DNA of 64,000 nucleotides from JAJRXG01 sp038523965 (GCA_038523965.1 JBCBIX010000003.1:6127-70126); one strand, 5' to 3'. Shown: positions 33,684 to 43,026, counted from the stretch's first letter. Translations and numbers: made by a program. Notes: a model not told the origin generated them from the sequence alone.

Positions 33684-34463
33684 CTATTGTCTTAAAGCTG
33701 CGCGTGCGATGAAAAATGGATTTAACAGCGACTCCTTGTTATAGGTCAATGGCTCCATGGTATCGGCCTGAAGAACTTCACCTCCTGACTGCTCGAGGAC
33801 ACATTGGGCCGCACCAGTATCCCATTCCATAGTAGGTCCCATCCTGGGATAAACATCAGCCTTTCCTGAAGCTATCAGCAGAAACTTCAGCGAACTTCCT
33901 TTTGAGACTTTTAGAGGTTGTTCAAATCGATCGATGTAGGCCTGGGTGTCTTCATTGATGTGTGAACGGCTACAGACTACTCTTAGGCCAGTGTCTGACT
34001 CAGAATAATGGCTTGCTTTAAGTATCGTATCACTTCCGTCGTTTCGTTGGAATGCTCCCAAGCCCTCAGCTCCATAATAGGTCTCGCTACTTACTGGTAC
34101 ATGTACCACACCCAGGATGGGATGTCCGTCCTCGATAAGAGCGATGTTCACGGTAAATTCTCCATTGCGCTTTATGAACTCCTTGGTTCCATCCAAAGGG
34201 TCCACTAACCAAAAGCGGCGATATGACTTTCGTTCAGGATAGGGAACTTCTTTACTTTCTTCGGAGATAATCGGATAACCGATATCCATTTTCCCTAAGC
34301 GCCCGACAATAAGGTCGTTAGCCGCCTTATCTGCTCTGGTCAGTGGTGATTCGTCAGCCTTAAACTCGACATCAAAGGATGCCTCATCTCCGTAAACTTC
34401 CAGAATTCGTTCGCCCGCGTCTACTGCGATATGGATTACCTCCTCTACAATCTCTCTGAGCAT
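33684..34463 (-). CDS. cysQ: 3'(2'),5'-bisphosphate nucleotidase
   Basis: A 259-residue member of the lithium-sensitive phosphatase family. Metal-binding motifs are PIISEESKEVPY (with the conserved Glu pair), WLVDPLDGTKEFIKRNGEFT, and the C-terminal PTMEWDTGAAQCVLEQSGG. It hydrolyses 3'-phosphoadenosine 5'-phosphate (PAP) to AMP and recycles the by-product of sulfation or PAPS use; it links to the sulfate reduction genes at 943-2650. Heads the cysQ-osmC-aroA unit, with a TATTTTTG box 22 bases before its ATG. Confidence 0.92.
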   Translation of the reverse strand: MLREIVEEVIHIAVDAGERILEVYGDEASFDVEFKADESPLTRADKAANDLIVGRLGKMDIGYPIISEESKEVPYPERKSYRRFWLVDPLDGTKEFIKRNGEFTVNIALIEDGHPILGVVHVPVSSETYYGAEGLGAFQRNDGSDTILKASHYSESDTGLRVVCSRSHINEDTQAYIDRFEQPLKVSKGSSLKFLLIASGKADVYPRMGPTMEWDTGAAQCVLEQSGGEVLQADTMEPLTYNKESLLNPFFIARAALRQ

Positions 34464-34485
34464 CTATTTGGATACATTTGAGCGG

Positions 34486-34493
34486 CAAAAATA
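34486..34493 (-). promoter_or_regulatory. -7 box TATTTTTG before cysQ
   Basis: A perfect TAnnTTTG match on the minus strand in the 60-base region between the divergent cysQ and galE genes. No clear -33 partner is seen. Confidence 0.45.
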
Positions 34494-34523
34494 ATCGCCT
34501 CACTCACTAATCATTTTTTGGAT

Positions 34524-35540
34524 ATGAAGAAGGTCCTTGTCACCGGGGGGAGCGGCTATATCGGCAGTCATACCGTTGTAAGTCTAATCGAAGCGGGATA
34601 CGATGTCATCTCCATCGATAACTTCTACAATAGTTATCCTCAAGCGATGGATGGCATTGCCACGATTACTGGTAGACAAGTTGTAAACTATGATATCGAC
34701 CTCTGCGATGAGGCAGCTGTTGCAGATGTCTTCGCCGCCAATACGGACATCAAGGCTGTGATCCATTTTGCTGCGTTAAAAGCGGTTGGAGAGTCTGTTG
34801 AAAAACCGATTAAATACTTCAAAAACAACTTGAATTCGCTCCTAAATGTAGCCGACCAAGTTCGACAGCACGGCATCTCAAATTTCATTTTCTCCTCCTC
34901 ATGCACAGTATACGGACAGGCATCAGACCTGCCAGTCACTGAGCATACGACATGGCAAGAGGCAGAGTCTCCATACGGCCGCACAAAGCAGCTCGGGGAA
35001 TATATGCTAAAGGATCTGGCTCGCATCTGGGGTATCAATGTGATATCCTTACGATATTTCAACCCTGCCGGAGCACACCAAAGTGGTCACCTCGGAGAAT
35101 CCAGTCGAGTCAAAGCGCTAAATCTGGTACCCGTTATCACAGAAACAGCAGCAGGAAAAAGAAAGTCATGTACAGTACATGGCGACGACTACGATACACG
35201 AGATGGGAGTTGTGTACGGGACTATATCCACATAGAAGATCTCGCTAATGCGCATACGAAGGCTGTCGATCATCTCATGAATAAGTCCAACGATGGTGGC
35301 TACGATGTCTATAACCTGGGCATCGGTACTGGTGTAACAGTCTTAGAGGCTATAGAGTCGTTCGAGAAGGTCTCAGGCAAAAAACTCAACTATGAGATAG
35401 GACCTCGACGTCCAGGAGATGTAGTGGCTATCTATGCTGATTTTGCTAAAGCACATGAAGAACTCGGCTGGAGCCCACAGCTTGGTATCGATGATATCAT
35501 GCGTACGGCATGGCAATGGGAGCAAACAAAACCATACTAA
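34524..35540 (+). CDS. galE: UDP-glucose 4-epimerase
   Basis: A 338-residue short-chain dehydrogenase-type epimerase from ATG 34524 (a TTG six bases upstream is in frame). It has the NAD motif VLVTGGSGYIGSHT (4-17), a catalytic Ser/Thr region FSSSCTVYG (about 123-131), and Y151-x3-K155 in SPYGRTKQ. The substrate end reads RYFNPAGAHQSG, DYDTRDGSCVRDYIHIEDL, and NLGIGTGVTVLE, all as in GalE. It interconverts UDP-glucose and UDP-galactose for surface polysaccharides. It stands alone, divergent from cysQ and convergent with the PNPOx-like gene 15 bases downstream. Confidence 0.95.
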   Translation: MKKVLVTGGSGYIGSHTVVSLIEAGYDVISIDNFYNSYPQAMDGIATITGRQVVNYDIDLCDEAAVADVFAANTDIKAVIHFAALKAVGESVEKPIKYFKNNLNSLLNVADQVRQHGISNFIFSSSCTVYGQASDLPVTEHTTWQEAESPYGRTKQLGEYMLKDLARIWGINVISLRYFNPAGAHQSGHLGESSRVKALNLVPVITETAAGKRKSCTVHGDDYDTRDGSCVRDYIHIEDLANAHTKAVDHLMNKSNDGGYDVYNLGIGTGVTVLEAIESFEKVSGKKLNYEIGPRRPGDVVAIYADFAKAHEELGWSPQLGIDDIMRTAWQWEQTKPY

Positions 35541-35555
35541 GCATCTTTTCTCCCT

Positions 35556-36107
35556 TTAGGGTACGACCCAGCTGCCTTCCCACTTACCCTTGTTGATACT
35601 AATCTTACATCGCACATGCTGCGGGCGTTGCAGTTTCACATAATCGATCGTTGTCATTTGCGTCGTGATCGCTGCGAAGTATAGTTCTTCTTCATACTCT
35701 ACCACTTCTTTGTGTAGAGGACTACCGGGTATGGCAACTGTGCGATAATCCTTCGTGGCTCGTTCATCCATCCCAGACAAATACACTTGGGATGCTGCTT
35801 CGTCAAGTATCTGGGCTAATCCGCTCACCCGTAATTGGACACGATGTCGAGGGTCATAAAACAAAAACTGCACCCGAGAGTCAGCATGGATTTGCTCACA
35901 CTTAGGGGTACGCCGATCTGTAAAGATGATCAACGAGTCCGAAGTGAATTTGCGCAGTACTACAGTACGCGATTGGACACCAAGTTCATTATCAAATGTA
36001 GAGACAACAGGATAACGAAAGGAGTGCTTACTGTCGACAACCGCTCGAGTTAGAGAGCCCCGTATCTCCTGAATTACTTCGTCTACTGTACTACGATTAG
36101 GATTCAC
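35556..36107 (-). CDS. Pyridoxamine-5'-phosphate-oxidase-like flavoprotein
   Basis: A 183-residue protein with the FMN-binding split-barrel of the PNPOx family: VSTFDNELGVQSRTVVLRKF, LIIFTDRRTPKCEQI, VQFLFYDPRHRVQLRVSGLAQI, and the C-terminal WEGSWVVP. It is shorter than classical PdxH and lacks its full C-terminal signature, so it belongs to the Alr4036-like FMN-binding branch rather than being clearly the vitamin B6 enzyme. It overlaps the MDR reductase gene by 11 bases and is translated after it. Confidence 0.78.
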   Translation of the reverse strand: MNPNRSTVDEVIQEIRGSLTRAVVDSKHSFRYPVVSTFDNELGVQSRTVVLRKFTSDSLIIFTDRRTPKCEQIHADSRVQFLFYDPRHRVQLRVSGLAQILDEAASQVYLSGMDERATKDYRTVAIPGSPLHKEVVEYEEELYFAAITTQMTTIDYVKLQRPQHVRCKISINKGKWEGSWVVP

Positions 36108-37098
36108 TCAGCTTTAAGACCAACTTTCCTTTTTTGTTCCCACTGAACAGTCGATTGAATGTGGGTAGGAAGTTCTCTATGCCCTCTTCGATGTGTTCAC
36201 GTGTCTTGATCTTGCCTTGTGCAACCCATTGGCTCAATGCAAGAGCAGCCTCGCCATACTTCTTCGCAAAGTGGAAGACCACGAAACCCTCCATACGAGC
36301 GCTGTGAACCAGTAAGGACAGATAGTTCGCTGGTCCTTTGACGGGAGTAGTGTTGTTGTACTGGGAGATAGCTCCACATATCGGGATTCGGGCTCCTCTT
36401 CTGATCTGAGTAAGCGCTGCATCTAATATATCTCCACCAACGTTATCAAAATAGATGTCGATTCCTTTCGGGCAGTGCTTTCGAATGGCTGATTTTACAT
36501 TCTCACTCTTGTAGTCGATACACGCATCGAAACCCAATTCGTCGACGACATACTTGCATTTTTCTGTGCCACCGGCAATGCCGACAACATGGCAGTTTTT
36601 GATTTTAGCGATCTGTCCGACCACACTTCCCACTGCTCCCGCAGCTCCAGAAACCAGCACGGTCTCACCTTCTTGGATCTGACCAACCTCGATAATACCG
36701 AAGTACGCCGTGTACCCTGGCATCCCCAAAGCACCGAGATAAGTCGGAAGAGGGATGAGATTCGGGTCGATCTTGATGTAGCCTGTTCCATCTGTCACGG
36801 CATACTGTTGGACTCCTGGGTTACCATATACGAAATCACCTTTTTTGAACATCTCATTCTTCGAGTCGACCACTTCACCAACTCCTCCAGCACGCATGAC
36901 ATCGTTAATTGCGACAGGTGCGATGTAGGAATAAGCATCATTCAACCAACCTCTCATCGCCGGATCGAGAGAGACATAATCTACACGAATGAGTAGCTCA
37001 CCATCCTTAATCTCAGGGATGGGATGAGATTCTAACCTCCATGTACTTTCATTTACATTTCCTATAGGGCGTTCGTTTAAAAGGAGTTGTTTGTTCAT
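36097..37098 (-). CDS. NADP-dependent MDR oxidoreductase (CurA / prostaglandin reductase type)
   Basis: A 333-residue medium-chain reductase without zinc ligands. The start is LLLNERPIGNVNESTWRLE, followed by YVSLDPAMRGWLND; the NADP-binding core is VLVSGAAGAVGSVVGQIAKIK and the sequel IDIYFDNVGGDILDAAL with GAISQYNNT. This is the pattern of leukotriene/prostaglandin reductases and E. coli CurA, which reduce the double bond of enones. It heads a two-gene unit with the PNPOx-like flavoprotein. Substrate is unknown; detoxification of alpha,beta-unsaturated carbonyls is usual. Confidence 0.9.
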   Translation of the reverse strand: MNKQLLLNERPIGNVNESTWRLESHPIPEIKDGELLIRVDYVSLDPAMRGWLNDAYSYIAPVAINDVMRAGGVGEVVDSKNEMFKKGDFVYGNPGVQQYAVTDGTGYIKIDPNLIPLPTYLGALGMPGYTAYFGIIEVGQIQEGETVLVSGAAGAVGSVVGQIAKIKNCHVVGIAGGTEKCKYVVDELGFDACIDYKSENVKSAIRKHCPKGIDIYFDNVGGDILDAALTQIRRGARIPICGAISQYNNTTPVKGPANYLSLLVHSARMEGFVVFHFAKKYGEAALALSQWVAQGKIKTREHIEEGIENFLPTFNRLFSGNKKGKLVLKLSES

Positions 37099-37185
37099 AG
37101 CTTCTTTCAGTTGGGTGAGGGGCGTGCGCCAGAAGTAGGCAAGTTATCAGTAACAATAAAATGGAAGAAGGAGAATATTAGCGCC

Positions 37186-38532
37186 TTAGAGCTTGAACTT
37201 GACTCCTGCCCCGATACTAATCGTATTAACACGATTTGCTAATTCATTGATTTCCGCCCCAAACGACTGCTGGAACTGTGGTTGAACATACCATGAGATA
37301 CCATTGGCAAATGTAGAACTGACTCCTACGCCCCAGACACCAGACATGTAGAAGTTATCGGCTAAACCTCCGCCATTGGCAAAACCTTTAGGTGGGTTAG
37401 CTAAGTCAATAACATCTACACCAGGTGCCGAGGAAGGCCGCGCGTTAGGCTGGATGCTGCGTTGGACAGCATAGGAAGTCTCCATTAGCACATTAGCATT
37501 GATCCCACCATAGAGATAGAATGACGTCTTTTGCTTTGGCGCGAGATATATCCTGGCGTTCAGTGGTATATGCATCTGCTTAAAATTCACCTCATCCAGG
37601 GATGATCGTAGAAAGGAGTTCGCACTCGCCTTTTTATACTGTGTGAGTCGACCAGGTGCAAATGACTTTTCTGCGTAGCCAATTCCAGCATTCAATTCAA
37701 TTAGCCCTTTGCGATATCCTAACAGGATTTGGACAGTATGACCTCCAGAGCCCGAGATCTGATTACGCAGCTGCCCGAGGCTGATGTCGCTGTTTATGAG
37801 ATTCGCATCGAATGATTGGTCCATGCCTATATGCCATCCATTAGTAGCGTTCCATCGATCCGAATTATCAGGAGTAATAGGATGAACCTCTGGACCACGG
37901 CTACTTATCTCTACTGCTAAAGGTTCCGTCTGGATAAGTTCTATCGGTAGAATCTCAATCAAAGGATCTTTGAGAGGTGCCAGACGTTGCGAGGCTAACG
38001 AAATCAGATCAGAAGATGCACTATGGCTCAACTCTTTCCTGATATTGATGGACGTTGCCTGGACATCAGAGAGAACTACTGGAGAAAGAACTCTCTCGTT
38101 GCTAATAGGCAAAACATCGAGTGAAGCAATCTCTGTGAGATGTGCCACAGCTGGCAAGGTCTGCTCCACTTGTGCCATGAAGTTCTCCTCTAATTCAACT
38201 TGAGGCAGGGTATAGCTCCGATAGTTGAGTAGAGTGAACAGCAGCAGTGACATCACCGCCATTTCTAAAATTTTGCTGGTGATCACTTTCTCTCTTCTGC
38301 TTTTGAAAAGGTCAATCTGGTCAGCGAAAATCTCCCAGTGCTTTTCAGCACCTGTAGCTTGAAATGGCTCTATTCGTTCGCGTACTCGCCTGTCAAACGA
38401 CTCGTCCGACTTGGCTTGTGTCAACTCCTCATCAATACGCTCACTGAGACGATCCCATGTCGACGGGTCGTATGTCGCCTCTTGTTCCTGCAGAAGTCGC
38501 TTTAGCTGATCATCCCACTGCTCATCGGTCAT
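37186..38532 (-). CDS. Probable anti-sigma protein with one membrane helix and a C-terminal beta-barrel-like domain
   Basis: A 448-residue protein of unusual layout. The first 80 residues are charged and cytoplasmic-looking (DDQLKRLLQEQEATYDPSTW, RRVRERIEPFQATGAEKHWE), then a single membrane helix (about 88-104, LEMAVMSLLLFTLLNY), a low-complexity periplasmic linker, and from about 230 a region of amphipathic strands (QILLGYRKGLIELNAGIGYA, FYLYGGINANVLMET, GVGVSSTFANGISWYVQPQF) ending ISIGAGVKFKL, as in outer membrane PorT-type barrels. Its start overlaps the ECF sigma gene by 11 bases, so it is its likely regulator. A protein with both an inner membrane anchor and barrel-like strands is odd. 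Confidence 0.6.
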   Translation of the reverse strand: MTDEQWDDQLKRLLQEQEATYDPSTWDRLSERIDEELTQAKSDESFDRRVRERIEPFQATGAEKHWEIFADQIDLFKSRREKVITSKILEMAVMSLLLFTLLNYRSYTLPQVELEENFMAQVEQTLPAVAHLTEIASLDVLPISNERVLSPVVLSDVQATSINIRKELSHSASSDLISLASQRLAPLKDPLIEILPIELIQTEPLAVEISSRGPEVHPITPDNSDRWNATNGWHIGMDQSFDANLINSDISLGQLRNQISGSGGHTVQILLGYRKGLIELNAGIGYAEKSFAPGRLTQYKKASANSFLRSSLDEVNFKQMHIPLNARIYLAPKQKTSFYLYGGINANVLMETSYAVQRSIQPNARPSSAPGVDVIDLANPPKGFANGGGLADNFYMSGVWGVGVSSTFANGISWYVQPQFQQSFGAEINELANRVNTISIGAGVKFKL

Positions 38533-39082
38533 ACTCGGTACCCTTAGCCTTCAACAATGTTCTTAGTTTACTACGAGCTTTAACGAGATTCGACCTCGAA
38601 GTGCTCTCCGAAATGCCCAATTGTTCTGCAATTTCTCTGTGCGAGTAGCCTTCGATCACATAGAGATTGAAAATCGAGCGATAGGACGGTGAGAGTTGAT
38701 TAAGACACTGGATGATCTCTTCGGCGGCTAAAAAGTTGAGCGCATTGGGGTCAGTACTCTTGACACTGTAAGCGGTATCGAGGTCTTCCGTGCGACGACG
38801 AACTCGTCTTCGGTAGAAATCAATGGCCGTATTGACCATGATACGCTTAATCCAAGCAGTAAGTGACGTACCAAGTTGGTACTTATGAATGTGGCGGAAC
38901 ACCTTGATGAAGCCTTCGTGGAGAATATCCAGAGCATCTTCATCATTGTTTGAGTATCGCATGCAGACTGGCATCATCATCGGATAGTAATCCTTGTACA
39001 ATAACTCCTGGGCCCAGCGCTCTTGTCGAACACAGGCAGGCAAGTAATCTTGCTCTTTGTCCAGGCGATATACCAAGTCCAT
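38522..39082 (-). CDS. ECF-type RNA polymerase sigma factor
   Basis: A 186-residue sigma-70 family factor with region 2 (about 25-95: YYPMMMPVCMRYSNNDEDALDILHEGFIKVF, quoted here in two parts by motif NDEDALDILHEGF) and region 4 (about 125-180: LSPSYRSIFNLYVIEGYSHREIAEQLG and SESTSRSNLVKARSKLR). There is no region 1 or 3, as in ECF factors. It should direct polymerase to a small regulon. The downstream membrane protein gene overlaps it and is the probable anti-sigma. The regulon and signal are unknown. Confidence 0.9.
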   Translation of the reverse strand: MDLVYRLDKEQDYLPACVRQERWAQELLYKDYYPMMMPVCMRYSNNDEDALDILHEGFIKVFRHIHKYQLGTSLTAWIKRIMVNTAIDFYRRRVRRRTEDLDTAYSVKSTDPNALNFLAAEEIIQCLNQLSPSYRSIFNLYVIEGYSHREIAEQLGISESTSRSNLVKARSKLRTLLKAKGTEYDR

Positions 39083-39205
39083 ACCAACAATGTAGGGATA
39101 AGCAGACCGCCAATCAACTGAGGTCTGTTCTTTTTAACGGCTCTTTAAACTCGTCAGATGCGATCTGAACCTATTCCTATCACCCTATTTAGGGTTGAGG
39201 AAGCT

Positions 39206-39799
39206 CTAACCTAACGGACGATCAGAACGATCGATTAACTCCCAGCCGGCACCTTGTAGCGCCATTGAGAGCAGGTCAAACAGCTCCACTCGCTGCTGTT
39301 CAGCAATGCGCATTAGATCGCTCTCAACAGCCTTCTTAGCGATGAATTCCTTCGCCTCAGCACCCATCTCAGTGATATCTTGATTGGTGATCACATTAAA
39401 GAGACCACTTTCAAGATTATAATAGTCGATATCATGGTCGATACTGAGAATCTCAGGAGCAGGCATGTGGATTACAGCTATGGTTTTCGCCGTCTCATCA
39501 ATATTCAGTTGTACCTCTTCAAAGTCGTATCCCACTGCAACGGTGGCATTAATACGTATGAGCGCCTTCTTTTGAAACGGCCAGATGTCCGCACCATAAT
39601 GATTCTTGTAGTTGTAGATCTCTGAGAAACTTCCTTCGACAGTAGTCAACTTGACCACTCGTTCAATCTTGTCCAATAAGACTGTCGAGGACACCTCAGT
39701 TCGAGAAGACAAAAAGTCAAATGGGCCGAACAAACGAACAGTAACCAGCGTCGCCAGGGCAATCAGGACTGCAAAAAGGAGATACTTAAGCATTTTCAT
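39206..39799 (-). CDS. DUF4230 protein
   Basis: A 197-residue protein with an N-terminal membrane anchor (YLLFAVLIALATLVTVRLF) and the DUF4230 domain: IERVVKLTTVEGSFSEIYNY, PFQKKALIRINATVAVGYDF, AVIHMPAPEILSIDHDIDYY and LESGLFNVITNQDI. The C-terminal helix, AIAEQQRVELFDLLSMAL-like (RIAEQQRVELFDLLS), is typical. The family is common in Bacteroidota and of unknown function. It is monocistronic and divergent from the ATPase-channel operon, with 126 bases between the starts. No clear promoter box was found for it. Confidence 0.75.
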   Translation of the reverse strand: MKMLKYLLFAVLIALATLVTVRLFGPFDFLSSRTEVSSTVLLDKIERVVKLTTVEGSFSEIYNYKNHYGADIWPFQKKALIRINATVAVGYDFEEVQLNIDETAKTIAVIHMPAPEILSIDHDIDYYNLESGLFNVITNQDITEMGAEAKEFIAKKAVESDLMRIAEQQRVELFDLLSMALQGAGWELIDRSDRPLG

Positions 39800-39863
39800 G
39801 TATGCCTATAACACAGTTATAACCGTCCAAAGTGCCACAGCATGAGGTGTTAGAGGATTAACT

Positions 39864-39891
39864 TTTGATCAAGGCAGCGAACCTTATTTTG
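39864..39891 (+). promoter_or_regulatory. Possible promoter of the ATPase-MscS-antiporter operon
   Basis: TTTG (39864-39867) and TTATTTTG (39884-39891) resemble the Bacteroidota -33 and -7 boxes with one mismatch and a 16-base spacer, slightly short. The operon's first ATG follows at 39926. Confidence 0.4.
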
Positions 39892-39925
39892 CGACCTGAA
39901 CAAGAACTCCATAAGTCAATCCTCT

Positions 39926-42286
39926 ATGCTGGACACACTCATCGAATCAAATAGACTTCGCATCGATGAGCTGGGGCATCCCTCAGTGTTTCAGACAACT
40001 AAGGATTTGGCCTCATACATAACCGAAATTGTTCAGCAAATCTTGGCCATCCAAGACCACCATGTAAACCTGCTCTCCGAGCATCAAGAGCCAGAACTTC
40101 GAGCCTCGAGCTACGCCATATTATTTGATTGGATGGTTGTCGCCCGAGACTATGCGCTACTCTGGCGAGATGTCACATTCGAATACCAAAAGGCCTACTT
40201 GCTTCACCGTCATACTCATGCCGATCCCTCTTTGCTCCAGGACCTTCACGAAGCAACAAGGTCCAGACTACATGAAGCGACAGACGACCTACGTGAGAGA
40301 TACCAACTATCGGCAGGTTACACCCTGAATGGTCGAAACAGCATATCTACGTATGATCAGTGGGAGGATCTCATCCGTCCCACGGACATCTATAAGTCAC
40401 AACTCAACAGCATCAATAGTCAAGCCAAGGCGTTTGTCGAAGAGCTGGGACAACTCGATCAGGTAGGTCAGCAGCTCCAGGCGATCAAAGAAACGGTACA
40501 GGCTGAGATCCTATCACTTCATCGCGATCTTCAGAATCTTCTGGATACCACTCAAAAAGCAATGGATTTCATCGATACAGATGACACATATCCTGGTAAA
40601 ATCGAACAGCAACTACTCAGTCTCGAACAGGCCGCTCCCCAGTCTCGATCTATACAACAATACCAGGAGTCGATCGACCAGCTCCTTGCTCCTATCAAGA
40701 GTATTGTAAGAGTACCAATAGCGACTCAGGGCGGACAAATCATCTATCGGGATATCAACTTTGGAAGACGTATCGGACAGTGGCTTGATAACGAGATCCA
40801 GCCAAACGTATATGAAATGGTGGAGATCGTAGATCAGGCCATAGGTTCGGCTAACATGGCACTCATCAATGTGAGGAACAGGGCTACCATCATAGAAGGA
40901 GATCAGAAGCTTCAGACTCTTGAGCAACTTAATTCCTTGTCACAGCCACTACGAGCACTTGAGCCCGCCATCCAATCTTGGCAGACCAACCTCCAAGGGT
41001 TACGACAAACAATCGATCATCGAATAAATAAGGATCTGGACATCGGTACCGTCTATGATCGGCGGGAAGTCTTCCTCCCTGTGCCGTTACAACGTTCCAT
41101 CACCCAGCTTCGTCTCGAGCAAAACGAAGTCCTGGTCCGTGTCAAGTCTTGGGTCCAGGATCAAACGAGTTACCTCAAAGAGCTGAAGGGTAGGTTGCTA
41201 AAGGAAGAGTCTCTAAGCAAGGCTGATAAAATCGTCCGATACACGAAGAGTCGCCAGATCACGACTAATCGACATCACTACGATAGCATATTCAGGGCGC
41301 CGGGTTTTATCGGCGATTCATTCTGCGTAGGGCGCCAAAGTGAGCTCGATCGGATCGCGGACTCCATCTCCTCCTGGAATGCGGGATTCAGGGGGTCAGC
41401 GATCCTACATGGCATCAGGCACAGCGGGAAAACCCTACTCGGAGAGCTCATTTCGCATCGTTACTTCATCAGGAGTAGCATCTCGGTGAAACCTACAATA
41501 CCTGTCAATATCGATGGGCGAAGAGAAGCATTCGGCTATGACCTGAATAAAGCGCTTCAATTCATCAAAAAACATTCTCTGAATAAGCGCTATCTCGTCT
41601 GGATCGACGATATCGAATCCTGGGGAAGCGATGAGCATACGCTGGGCTACAACCTTCGTTCTCTGGTCCGATATGTTGATGAGCTTTCAGGGAGATTATT
41701 CTTTTTGGTGAGTATCAACACATGGTCACGATCGCATTGGAATAATGTAGTAGCGCTGGATCAGGTATTCCAGAGCCAAATCGAATGTGGACCGATGAGT
41801 ACTTCGGATGTGAGACAAGCTATCCTCATCCGTCATGGAGCGACACACAAGAAATTGGTGTCCGACACAGGTCAAGAGGTAACCTCTCCACAGTTCAGTA
41901 GGATGATACAACGCGTACATAGCATGGCGGGGGGTGTAATCGGCGATGCTCTCCACCTTTGGGCTAATGGGACCAACGGCCATGAAGAAGAGGATAAAGT
42001 GACATTCGAGAAGCCTGTATCGTATGGGCTACCCGATTTTCTAACTCCAGATCAGGCTATCTTACTGAGGAGCATCTTATACCAACGGACCACCTCTGAG
42101 TATCGACTCAGCAAAGTCTTTGGCCCAGTTTTCAAAGAGCGCTACAGCGCTCTGGTACATCGGTTCCTACTTACTGGTATCCTGGTACGACGTTTGGACG
42201 GTATGATCGAAATCGCGCCAGGCATAGTGAATGATATAGCACGACTTCTCTCGTCACATCAGTACATCGGAGACATCACGTTATGA
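39926..42286 (+). CDS. Large helical protein with C-terminal STAND-like P-loop ATPase
   Basis: A 786-residue soluble protein that I cannot place in a named family. Residues 1-450 are almost entirely helical with coiled-coil segments (QVGQQLQAIKETVQAEILSL, LEQNEVLVRVKSWV) and no membrane helix. From 466 comes an ATPase of AAA_16/STAND type: FCVGRQSELDRI, Walker A GIRHSGKT at 496-503, Walker B YLVWIDD at 556-562, and a sensor-like FFLVSINTW. The last 80 residues (STSEYRLSKVFGPVFKER, VHRFLLTGILVRRLDG) look like a winged helix. The stop overlaps the MscS-like gene (ATGA at 42283). STAND proteins act as switches, so it may gate the channel or antiporter in the same operon; this is inference. Confidence 0.72.
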   Translation: MLDTLIESNRLRIDELGHPSVFQTTKDLASYITEIVQQILAIQDHHVNLLSEHQEPELRASSYAILFDWMVVARDYALLWRDVTFEYQKAYLLHRHTHADPSLLQDLHEATRSRLHEATDDLRERYQLSAGYTLNGRNSISTYDQWEDLIRPTDIYKSQLNSINSQAKAFVEELGQLDQVGQQLQAIKETVQAEILSLHRDLQNLLDTTQKAMDFIDTDDTYPGKIEQQLLSLEQAAPQSRSIQQYQESIDQLLAPIKSIVRVPIATQGGQIIYRDINFGRRIGQWLDNEIQPNVYEMVEIVDQAIGSANMALINVRNRATIIEGDQKLQTLEQLNSLSQPLRALEPAIQSWQTNLQGLRQTIDHRINKDLDIGTVYDRREVFLPVPLQRSITQLRLEQNEVLVRVKSWVQDQTSYLKELKGRLLKEESLSKADKIVRYTKSRQITTNRHHYDSIFRAPGFIGDSFCVGRQSELDRIADSISSWNAGFRGSAILHGIRHSGKTLLGELISHRYFIRSSISVKPTIPVNIDGRREAFGYDLNKALQFIKKHSLNKRYLVWIDDIESWGSDEHTLGYNLRSLVRYVDELSGRLFFLVSINTWSRSHWNNVVALDQVFQSQIECGPMSTSDVRQAILIRHGATHKKLVSDTGQEVTSPQFSRMIQRVHSMAGGVIGDALHLWANGTNGHEEEDKVTFEKPVSYGLPDFLTPDQAILLRSILYQRTTSEYRLSKVFGPVFKERYSALVHRFLLTGILVRRLDGMIEIAPGIVNDIARLLSSHQYIGDITL

Positions 42287-43026
42287 TAGACACGCTCTTG
42301 CAGTATGAAGCTACATGGAGCCATCTACTTTTGGTTCTAATACTTCTTTTCGGCTTAGGTATACTGCTGCGTATCGCGCATCGCGTCCTTAGATCGACAG
42401 ACTACCTCCCTCGCTACACCAAGCGGTTGAGAGAAGCAATGCGCATCGTACTTATCGTATATGAGCCTGTGGCGTTGACGATCATGACTTCATTGTTTGT
42501 CTTAGTCAATCCAGTTCTACATGGCATTATCACCTTCATTATCTTGATCGGATCGATAGGCATCATTAGAAGCTACCTCAGCGGTCGTGTTGTCCGGTGG
42601 GATGCTGACCTAAAGACGAGCATGCAGATTACAACTGATGACAAGGTCGGACTTATCTCTAATCTGGGACGGGTGGGCATCCGAATCAAAAATGAAAAAG
42701 GAGTCCAGTACGTGAGTTACCGTAAGCTAATGGACGACGGTTACATGTTGTCCTCAGGGGATTTTGGCGGACGATATCATACCATATACATCAATACAGA
42801 TGGATCTACTCAGACGCATGATAGGACGGTTTCCGAAATAGAAGAGCTCATATTGGCTTCACCATTCGTCGAGGCAGATCCTGCTACAGCAGTATCTCAC
42901 GATGATGAGACTGGCATCAAACTGCGTGTTTTAGTTCGAGATCAGCAACATCTAACCCACTTTATGCGCTCACTGAGAGCAAAGAATTATGTCATTAGAC
43001 CTCAATCCGAATCCATTTCGATATGA
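42283..43026 (+). CDS. Short MscS-like mechanosensitive-channel family protein
   Basis: A 247-residue membrane protein with three hydrophobic helices (about 12-33, 50-73, 77-97), then a beta domain (about 108-150: SMQITTDDKVGLISNLGRVG, YVSYRKLMDDGYML) and an alpha/beta C-terminal part (KLRVLVRDQQHLTHFMRSLR). This order is that of MscS, where the beta domain reads GD-V-x-I-x-G-x-V-x2-I and the channel opens under membrane tension. It is shorter than the 286-residue E. coli MscS and the pore helix lacks the usual Gly/Ala packing pattern, so its gating may differ. ATGA overlaps tie it to the ATPase before and the antiporter after it. Confidence 0.7.
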   Translation: MIDTLLQYEATWSHLLLVLILLFGLGILLRIAHRVLRSTDYLPRYTKRLREAMRIVLIVYEPVALTIMTSLFVLVNPVLHGIITFIILIGSIGIIRSYLSGRVVRWDADLKTSMQITTDDKVGLISNLGRVGIRIKNEKGVQYVSYRKLMDDGYMLSSGDFGGRYHTIYINTDGSTQTHDRTVSEIEELILASPFVEADPATAVSHDDETGIKLRVLVRDQQHLTHFMRSLRAKNYVIRPQSESISI

